Below, in pieces: positions 6,406 to 11,183 of a stretch of 11,183 nt of DNA. The DNA comes from Bacteroidota bacterium. GTDB taxonomy: Bacteria > Bacteroidota > Bacteroidia > Chitinophagales > Chitinophagaceae. Where the stretch lies: positions 1 through 11,183 of the forward strand of contig JAEVZP010000006.1 of NCBI GenBank assembly GCA_023392185.1, written 5' to 3'. Within the stretch, counting starts at the first letter, position 1. The number at the start of each line of letters is the position of its first letter. The notes below the pieces were generated by a model. The model saw nothing but the letters and a program-made list of their open reading frames with translations, was not told the DNA's origin and did not search any database. The position numbers and the translations under genes were made by a program.

Positions 6406-7530
6406 TCAGCTTTTATGAGAACGCAACGGCGCCAGTTCCGGAATTTGACCCGGATTTCCAGAAATCACCTCTTTCACCGCATTCAAAACAGCCTCCGGCG
6501 ACGGCAACGGAACATCCTGCGGCTGCAAACTTTCCTGTACATACCGCACCACTTCGTTCCGGCTCCAAAGCGGGCGCGGCACCGAATAAAAAAGCGGTTT
6601 TCCCCTTGTTTGCCAGGGCAAATGCTGCGGATTGGTGAGCGCGTAGAGCACCACAACCGGCGTTTTAAAAGCGGCTGCAAGGTGCGCCGGTCCGCTGTTA
6701 ACGGTAAGCAACAAAGGCGTTTTTGGAATCAGCGCCATAAAGGCTTCTAAAGACAATTTTCCGCCGAGAGAAAAAGCGCCTTCGCCAACCTGCGCGGCCA
6801 GGGATTCGGTGAGCGCCGCTTCACTTTTGCCGCCGGTAAAAAGGACCTGATAGCCCATTTCTGAGCTAAGTTTTTGCGCTACAGTCACCCAGGCCTCTTC
6901 CGGATACGCCCGTTTGGCTTCACTCACACCGGCGTGTAAAAGGAGCCACGGCTTTTGGGTATCCACGCCTGTTTCTTCCAAAACAACGCTTGCCTGCTGC
7001 CAGGCGTTTGGGGAAATTTGAAGCGAAAGTGCCTTGTTTTCGGTCTTTGCACTCACTGATTCTACAAGCGCCAAATCGCGGGCTACCTGGTGGCGGATAA
7101 AAGTGTAAGGCTCTTCTTCGGGCAGCCAGTCGGTGAGCAGGCCATAGGGATTTTCCCGCGAGTAAGCCAGTCGGCGCGGAATGCCCGCCAGCCACGCAAG
7201 GAGTATGGAAGGCGCCGGGTTTTGACTGTACACCGTAAAAATAACCGCTGCGTCAAACTGCCCTTCGCGAAGCGTTTGGGTGATATTATGGAGCGAATCG
7301 GGGGGGGCGCTTTCCCCAACTTTCACCCAAGGCAAATCGTAGGTGATTACGGCGTCAATTTGGGGAATGTGGGGGGCAATACCGGCAGCTATAGAAGACG
7401 TCAGCACGGTGATTCGCGCGCCAAAGGTTTCTTTTAATGCCCGAATGGCCGGTGTGGACATCAGCAAATCGCCCATATTGTCGGGGCGGATAACGAGGAT
7501 GTTTTTGCAAGTATTCCAGCTTTGAGGCAT
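6406..7530 (-). CDS. Family 9 glycosyltransferase (heptosyltransferase-like), second copy
   Basis: The protein has 374 residues from an ATG at 7530. The GT-B domain begins at once (ILVIRPDNMGDLLMSTPAIRALKE), with Asp21 in the position of the catalytic Asp of heptosyltransferases. The C-terminal half shows LLLHAGVSEAKRAYPEEAW (196-214), VLFTGGKSE, LLTVNSGPAHLAAAFKTPVV (274-293) and TNPQHLPW, the usual nucleotide-sugar binding loops of family 9. The NSGPAH form resembles many Bacteroidota members and differs from the NCTGVSH form of the first copy, so the two probably add different residues. The protein probably acts at the cytoplasmic face on a lipid-linked core or glycolipid. It is the last gene of the minus-strand unit, 55 bases after the GmhB-like gene. 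Its final residues (LAPLRSHKS) lie close to the convergent repeats and look poorly conserved. Confidence 0.9.
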   Translation of the reverse strand: MPQSWNTCKNILVIRPDNMGDLLMSTPAIRALKETFGARITVLTSSIAAGIAPHIPQIDAVITYDLPWVKVGESAPPDSLHNITQTLREGQFDAAVIFTVYSQNPAPSILLAWLAGIPRRLAYSRENPYGLLTDWLPEEEPYTFIRHQVARDLALVESVSAKTENKALSLQISPNAWQQASVVLEETGVDTQKPWLLLHAGVSEAKRAYPEEAWVTVAQKLSSEMGYQVLFTGGKSEAALTESLAAQVGEGAFSLGGKLSLEAFMALIPKTPLLLTVNSGPAHLAAAFKTPVVVLYALTNPQHLPWQTRGKPLFYSVPRPLWSRNEVVRYVQESLQPQDVPLPSPEAVLNAVKEVISGNPGQIPELAPLRSHKS

Positions 7531-7558
7531 GTTAGTTTAAGAGGCAATAAAAGAGAAA

Positions 7559-7592
7559 ATCCGTGAGAATCCGTAGCGCTCCGTTTTATCCG
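7559..7592. repeat. ATCCG-phased repeat overlapping the 3' end of the phosphatase gene
   Basis: On the plus strand ATCCG starts at 7559, 7569 and 7588, and CTCCG at 7579, so the words are spaced 10, 10 and 9 bases. Sequence of this kind (ATCCGTG..ATCCG..ATCCGCGTTC) is, from general knowledge, a dispersed Bacteroidota repeat. It supplies the stop codon (7586-7588) and reaches the Gly codon before it in the minus-strand phosphatase gene, so the original 3' end of that gene may have been replaced. Confidence 0.5.
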
Positions 7593-8149
7593 CGTTCCAT
7601 TTCCAAAATAGCGTCAGCGGCTTCGTCTAAATTAGCAACCGTGAAAGTCGGGGTGCGAAACGGCCCGGAAAGCCATTCGGTCTCGCCGCCGTTGTCTATC
7701 AAAACCGTCTTGCAGCCGGCGCGGTTTCCGGCTTCTACATCATGCAGAATATCGCCAATCATCCACGACTTTGCTAAATCAATGCTCTGTTCAACGGCGG
7801 CTTTTTGAAGCATGCCGGGCTGCGGTTTCCGGCAATCGCAGGCGTGGCTGTAATCCGGGTGGCTGCCGTCGGGGTGGTGCGGACAATAATAAAACCCCGT
7901 GAGCGAAACCCCGATTTTTTCCAACAAATCACTTAGTTTTTCTTCTACGCTTTGCAACGCGCTTTCCTCAAACAGGCTCCGGGCCACGCCGCTTTGGTTG
8001 GAAATCACGATGAAAAGGAAACCGGCAGCCTGCAATTTCCGCAAGCCTTCCGCCGCGCTCTCGTGCAAGGTGATTTTTTCCGGAATCACGTTGTAGGGAA
8101 TGTCCGGAATCAGGGTGCCGTCTTTATCTAAGAAAACAGCTTTTTTCAA
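7586..8149 (-). CDS. gmhB: D-glycero-D-manno-heptose 1,7-bisphosphate 7-phosphatase-like HAD phosphatase
   Basis: This 187-residue protein has the usual GmhB length. The HAD motifs are all present: AVFLDKDGTL (nucleophile Asp8, acid/base Asp10), VISNQSG (Ser50-Asn51), the Lys108 region CDCRKP, and MIGDILHDVEAG (Asp133, Asp137). The zinc loop typical of GmhB is intact: Cys89 and His91 in YYCPHHPDG, and Cys104 and Cys106 in ACDC. The family removes the 7-phosphate of heptose 1,7-bisphosphate in the cytoplasm, a step towards ADP- or GDP-heptose. Some relatives are histidinol-phosphate phosphatases, but the two GT9 neighbours favour heptose. The start is a TTG at 8149, because an in-frame TAA lies 15 bases upstream and no ATG occurs before the conserved motif. 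It is followed on the same strand by the second GT9 gene. Confidence 0.88.
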   Translation of the reverse strand: MKKAVFLDKDGTLIPDIPYNVIPEKITLHESAAEGLRKLQAAGFLFIVISNQSGVARSLFEESALQSVEEKLSDLLEKIGVSLTGFYYCPHHPDGSHPDYSHACDCRKPQPGMLQKAAVEQSIDLAKSWMIGDILHDVEAGNRAGCKTVLIDNGGETEWLSGPFRTPTFTVANLDEAADAILEMERG

Positions 8150-8175
8150 TTGAAAATAAATTTATTCGGGAGTTT

Positions 8176-8241
8176 GTAGGGACACGCCGCGTGTCCGCAC
8201 AGCGCATGTGTTATTTGCGGACACGCGCAGCGTGTCCCTAC
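8176..8241. repeat. 66-bp double palindrome between two glycan genes
   Basis: The left arm GTAGGGACACGCCGCGTGTCCGCA (8176-8199) is complementary to the right arm 8216-8241 except for two extra bases (CA) in the latter. Each arm also folds on itself (GGACACGC with GCGTGTCC in the right arm), so one long stem or two short hairpins can form. It lies between the stop of the GT4 gene (8247) and the start of the phosphatase gene (8149), inside the minus-strand unit, where it could stabilise or attenuate the mRNA. GTAGGGACACG-type palindromes are well-known dispersed bacterial repeats. Confidence 0.8.
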
Positions 8242-8246
8242 GAACG

Positions 8247-9599
8247 TTACCGTACCGGTCGCACCGCAACCGGTACAACAGGACGCAACGGAATCATGCG
8301 CGGCTCTTTTTCTTTTGGCGACGCTGCCGGCTGCCGGAGCGCGCGCTGCGCAATCAGGGCAAACTGGTAATCGCTGATTGTCCGGTTGTAGAGGGCGTCG
8401 GTAAGGCGGGCCACTTTCTCCCAGGTAAAATACCGGTCCACGCGTTGGAGCGAAGCAAGGCGCATTTGCTGTAATTTCTCTTCATCATTCAGCGCCAAAA
8501 TAATTTTATCGGCCAGCGCCTGTGGGGCCTTCGGCGGCACGAGGTAGCCGGTTTCGCCGTCGGCCACGCTGTATTTGATGCCGCCCACATTAGAGCCAAT
8601 TACCGGCGTGCCGCAGGCCATGGCTTCCAGTGGGGTAATGCCAAAAGGCTCGTACCACGGTGTGGAAATAAACAGGTCGGCGGCGGCATAATAGTATTTC
8701 AGAACGCTGCGGTCTTTGCGCCCGGCAAAGGTGACGCGGTCGGTCACGCCGAGGTCGTGCGCCAACTGTTGCAGCCGCCCGGTTTCCGGGCAAAGTGTCG
8801 CGTCGGGCTGTTCGGCAGCACCGCCTACAATCACGAGACGCAGATTTTCCACGCTGTCTTTTGCCAGGGCCAGCGCCTGCACCACATTGTCCACGCCTTT
8901 GCGCGGCACCATGCGGCCGAGTTGCAGCATAATCTTTTCATCGGCTGCCAATCCCAGTTTCTCGCGGGCTTCCGCTTTGTCCACCGGCGCAAACTCGGCG
9001 CTGCTAAAGCCGCAGGGAATCACCGAAATCGTATCCGGGTCGGCACCGTAATGGTGGATCAAATCTTCGCGGTCCTGCGGACACTCCGCTACAATCGCAT
9101 CGGCGCTTTGGGCCGCTTCGGCTTCAATCTGCGCACGTTCTTCCGGAAAAACATCGGCAGCGCCCTGGTGCATCCGGCGCACTTTACCCAATGCATGGAA
9201 TGTAACGGTGTAGGGAATGCCCACCACCGCTTTGATGCGCATGGCCACCCAGGCCGACATAAAAAAGTGGGCATGGATCAGTTCATAGGTCAGGCGCTGG
9301 CGGCGAATGTAGCCCAGCATTTCGTCCAGAAACTGCGGCATATAGGAAAGCAACGCTTCCTTTGCCACCGGCTCCAGTGGTCCGGCCGGAACGTGAATCA
9401 CCCGGATGCGGGGCAGCCAGTCCACCACTTTGGGTTGGTCCGGGGATTCCCACCGGGTATAAATGTCAATGTGGTAGCCCAGCTTTGCGAGGGCTTTGGC
9501 CAGTTCGGCCACGTACACGTTTTGCCCACCGGCGTCCACGCCGCCGAGCGTTGCCAGGGGAGAGGCATGCTCGGAGATAAAGGCAATTTTCTTCTTCAT
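8247..9599 (-). CDS. Family 4 glycosyltransferase, sucrose-phosphate-synthase/MshA-like
   Basis: The protein has 450 residues from the ATG at 9599. That start is preferred to an upstream TTG (9638) because MKKKIAFISEHASPL is the natural beginning of the domain. The GT-B fold has TLGGVDAGGQNVYVAELA (residues 17-34), the N-terminal acceptor/donor loop of the sucrose-synthase-like branch, and IHAHFFMSAW (108-117). In the C-terminal half come LGRMVPRKGVDNVV (Arg229 and Lys234, which contact the donor phosphate in the family) and the retaining E-x7-E motif EPFGITPLE (Glu317, Glu325), followed by AMACGTPVIGSNVGG. Members use UDP- or ADP-sugars to make a variety of glycosides, so the exact product cannot be named. 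The last 25 residues form a Pro/Arg/Val-rich tail outside the domain. The gene lies 43 bases after the next GT4 gene, probably in one operon. Confidence 0.9.
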   Translation of the reverse strand: MKKKIAFISEHASPLATLGGVDAGGQNVYVAELAKALAKLGYHIDIYTRWESPDQPKVVDWLPRIRVIHVPAGPLEPVAKEALLSYMPQFLDEMLGYIRRQRLTYELIHAHFFMSAWVAMRIKAVVGIPYTVTFHALGKVRRMHQGAADVFPEERAQIEAEAAQSADAIVAECPQDREDLIHHYGADPDTISVIPCGFSSAEFAPVDKAEAREKLGLAADEKIMLQLGRMVPRKGVDNVVQALALAKDSVENLRLVIVGGAAEQPDATLCPETGRLQQLAHDLGVTDRVTFAGRKDRSVLKYYYAAADLFISTPWYEPFGITPLEAMACGTPVIGSNVGGIKYSVADGETGYLVPPKAPQALADKIILALNDEEKLQQMRLASLQRVDRYFTWEKVARLTDALYNRTISDYQFALIAQRALRQPAASPKEKEPRMIPLRPVVPVAVRPVR

Positions 9600-9610
9600 A
9601 AATAGGGATG

Positions 9611-9620
9611 TTTGTAGGGA
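9611..9620 (-). promoter_or_regulatory. TCCCTACAAA leader motif
   Basis: In the 43-base gap between the two GT4 genes, reading on the minus strand, TTTTCCCTACAAACATCCCT ends a few bases before the ATG at 9599. It nearly repeats the leader of the carbamoyltransferase gene. Another TCCCTACAAA lies upstream of the phosphatase start (8173-8182, minus strand). The function is unknown. Confidence 0.3.
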
Positions 9621-9642
9621 AAAAAGGGGAAATCTCAAAAAC

Positions 9643-10614
9643 CTATGCAGAAGCTGTTAGGGCAGCGTCGGCATGGGCGGCAATCATTTCTTCAAAAAGG
9701 GCGTTCCACTCGGCGGTGAAGCGCTGGATATTAAATTTCTCCAGAGCTGTTTTCCGGGCGGCAGCGCCCATTTGAGCGGCCAGGTCGCGGTCGTCCAAAA
9801 GGGCCTGCATTTTTTCAATCAGGTAATCCACATCGGTGTGCACAAAGCCGGAAACGCCGTTGTCAATCACGGTAGGCAGCTCAGTAGTGGCCAGCCCCAC
9901 GATTGGCAGGCCGAGCATCATGGATTCGCAGACCGACAGCCCAAGGCTGGTGTAGCGCACCGGGTGCAGGTAGAAGCGGTATTGGGTGAGAAACCGGGGA
10001 AGCTGCGGGTGCAACACTTCGCCAAGACCCAGATCGCCGGTGCCCATACCCACAATGTCAATCGGCAGGTGCTCGCGCACTTTTAAGAAAATATCCAGGC
10101 CCAGCATCCGGCCCCGCTGCGGCAGGTTGTTGATCACGACCACGCCGCGTGCTTTCTCGCCGGAATAGGAGAGGTGTTCCGGAACCGTTACGCCGTGTTC
10201 TATAACACGCGTCGGCGTCCGATTGTTGTCCCACATCAGGCGATTGTAGTGGGTGACGTGCACGAGCGTCATTTCCGGGTCGTCCACAATATGTTTTTCG
10301 TGGGCCGGATGTGCCCAGGGCGGGTCGTGCTCAATATAGATTTTGGGCAGGCTGCGTTGGGCTTCTGAGAGAATGCGGTACTGGTCTTCCAGATAATTGG
10401 CGTCGGCCTGAAAGACAATCACGTCCAGGTCCAGATTTTTTACTTCATCCACCGGCACTTCTATCACGTTATCGCCAAAGGGAAAGGTTTCGCCCCGGCC
10501 ATAATAGCCTTCTTCTTTGCGGGATTCGGTAACGGGAATGTAAATGGTGTAGGGGCCTTGGGAGAGATAATAGAGGTAACTGCCGTGGATGTGCCACGTA
10601 AAGATTTTGCGCAT
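9643..10614 (-). CDS. Family 4 glycosyltransferase, second (divergent) member
   Basis: The protein has 323 residues, ATG at 10614, stop TAG at 9643-9645. The N-terminus is FTWHIHGSYLYYLSQGPY, a recognisable opening of a shorter GT4 subgroup, followed by DVIVFQADANYLEDQYRIL and IYIEHDPPWAHPAHEKH. The C-terminal Rossmann half has VVVINNLPQRGRMLGLDIF, IVGMGTGD and the donor loop SLGLSVCESMMLGLPIVG. In that loop Glu230 matches the second Glu of the retaining E-x7-E motif, while the first Glu is replaced by Thr222. The end (DNGVSGFVHTDVDYLIEKM) is typical of the family. It probably transfers a sugar in the same glycan pathway as its neighbours; the donor is unknown. It is the first clear glycan gene of the minus-strand unit and has TTCCCTAC directly before the start. 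Confidence 0.85.
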   Translation of the reverse strand: MRKIFTWHIHGSYLYYLSQGPYTIYIPVTESRKEEGYYGRGETFPFGDNVIEVPVDEVKNLDLDVIVFQADANYLEDQYRILSEAQRSLPKIYIEHDPPWAHPAHEKHIVDDPEMTLVHVTHYNRLMWDNNRTPTRVIEHGVTVPEHLSYSGEKARGVVVINNLPQRGRMLGLDIFLKVREHLPIDIVGMGTGDLGLGEVLHPQLPRFLTQYRFYLHPVRYTSLGLSVCESMMLGLPIVGLATTELPTVIDNGVSGFVHTDVDYLIEKMQALLDDRDLAAQMGAAARKTALEKFNIQRFTAEWNALFEEMIAAHADAALTASA

Positions 10615-10753
10615 GGTAGGGAATGCAGGGTTGATAATCCCTTAACACAGCAATATCTGAGCCAACAGAAGCGTTCTCATTTGAAGCGGTTCCCTGGCCT
10701 TGAAAGGGCATTTTTAAAGCTTCCAAAGGTCCCAAACGCGGCATTTTTCCCGT
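10615..10753. other. 139-base gap, possible promoter region of the minus-strand glycan unit
   Basis: This gap separates the stop of the Dph6-like gene (10754) from the ATG of the GT4 gene (10614). A promoter for the four minus-strand glycan genes would be expected here if they are not read from further upstream. I see no convincing Bacteroidota -33/-7 pair, no strong T-run terminator and no gene. A TTCCCTAC word abuts the ATG (minus strand, 10616-10623). Confidence 0.3.
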
Positions 10754-11183
10754 TTATCCCACCGGTAGTAAATCGCAGTACCAGAAACCGGAAACGACCC
10801 CATTTGCCGGCGGGTATTCGCGGTAAACGGTTTCGCCTGTTTGGAATAAAACCGGCCTGTCAAACACCGGTCCGTCAAAACAAAAGGTGTGAAACTCGCC
10901 GTTTTCACCACACGGGTCTACACCGGGTGGTAAATCCCGCAGAAAAGCTTTGTCGTAAAGCCTGCCGACAGATTGCGCAGCCAGTTTGGCAGCGTCTGCC
11001 GCTACTACTATGGCCTTAAAACCGGTCTGTAAAAATTGGTGGGCGAGGGCAGCGGTATCTTTTTGCCAGAGTGGAAAAATGGCCTCCACGCCAAGTGCGG
11101 CAAGTTGTTTTTCGCGGTATTCCCGAAGGTCTTCCAGCAAGATATCACCAAAGGCAGCGTGCGTGTATCCTGCAGCCGTGAGC
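10754..11183 (-). CDS. Dph6-related ATP pyrophosphatase (diphthine-ammonia-ligase-like), 5' end outside window
   Basis: The frame is open from the right edge (first full codon at 11182) to TAA at 10754-10756, giving 142 visible residues. Near the edge is THAAFGDILLEDLREYREK, the FGDI-x-LEDLR signature of this PP-loop family. It is followed by GVEAIFPLWQKDT, FKAIVVAADAAKL, DPCGENGEFHTFCFDGPVF and a C-terminal GFWYCDLLPVG. The ATP-binding SGGKDS loop should be in the missing N-terminal part. Eukaryotic and archaeal relatives amidate diphthine on elongation factor 2. Bacteria have no diphthamide, so the bacterial members have an unsettled role, and the name is only structural. An internal TTG (11140) is not the start, because conserved sequence continues upstream. 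The gene is on the same strand as the GT4 genes but 139 bases away, so membership in their operon is doubtful. Confidence 0.85.
   Translation of the reverse strand, partial: LTAAGYTHAAFGDILLEDLREYREKQLAALGVEAIFPLWQKDTAALAHQFLQTGFKAIVVAADAAKLAAQSVGRLYDKAFLRDLPPGVDPCGENGEFHTFCFDGPVFDRPVLFQTGETVYREYPPANGVVSGFWYCDLLPVG

Noticed and set aside
5990..6638. Short plus-strand frames in the convergent interval
   Set aside because: They consist of hairpin repeats or run antisense into the second GT9 gene.
8757..9605. 282-codon plus-strand frame opposite the first GT4 gene
   Set aside because: It is rich in His, Arg and Gly as expected for an antisense frame and has no family motif; the minus-strand protein has all GT4 motifs.
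9600..9638. TTG start giving the first GT4 protein 13 extra residues
   Set aside because: The added segment is not part of the GT4 fold, and an ATG sits at the normal domain start.

Overview
The window looks like chromosomal DNA of a Bacteroidota bacterium, probably of the Chitinophagales/Cytophagales kind. The grounds are a TonB-receptor-like outer-membrane beta-barrel of the type common in that phylum, gene starts with no Shine-Dalgarno sequence, short leaders, and many dispersed palindromic repeats between genes. GC is moderate to high. No tRNA, rRNA, CRISPR array, transposase or phage gene was found.

Layout. (1) 3-1520, + strand: the 3' part of a large outer-membrane beta-barrel protein. 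(2) 1521-1838: a gene-free stretch with a perfect 21-bp inverted repeat, a possible structured RNA and a terminator-like hairpin. (3) 1839-5945, + strand: an O-carbamoyltransferase, a family 2 glycosyltransferase (GT2) and a family 9 (heptosyltransferase-like) glycosyltransferase. Their gaps hold small palindromic elements, and one repeat runs into the GT9 reading frame. (4) 5946-6405: a gene-free interval between convergent genes, filled by a roughly 350-bp imperfect fold-back built from several hairpin modules. (5) 11183-6406, - strand, read right to left: the end of a Dph6-like ATP pyrophosphatase, two family 4 glycosyltransferases (GT4), a GmhB-like heptose-bisphosphate phosphatase and a second GT9 enzyme.

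How the genes work together (inference). Five glycosyltransferases, a heptose-1,7-bisphosphate phosphatase and a sugar O-carbamoyltransferase form two facing transcription units. Two GT9 enzymes beside GmhB point to heptose activation and transfer, and the carbamoyltransferase suggests that a sugar in the product is O-carbamoylated. The likely product is a surface glycan such as LPS core, capsule or glycolipid. The other heptose-pathway enzymes (GmhA, HldE or HddA/HddC, epimerase) are not in the window. The Dph6-like gene may be an unrelated neighbour.

The most unusual features are non-coding. The self-complementary octamer TTCCGGAA occurs 11 times, recalling the HIP1 palindrome of cyanobacteria. 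The convergent interval holds a fold-back whose hairpin modules differ in sequence but keep their pairing. A 191-bp element with 20-bp terminal inverted repeats lies just upstream of the GT2 gene.
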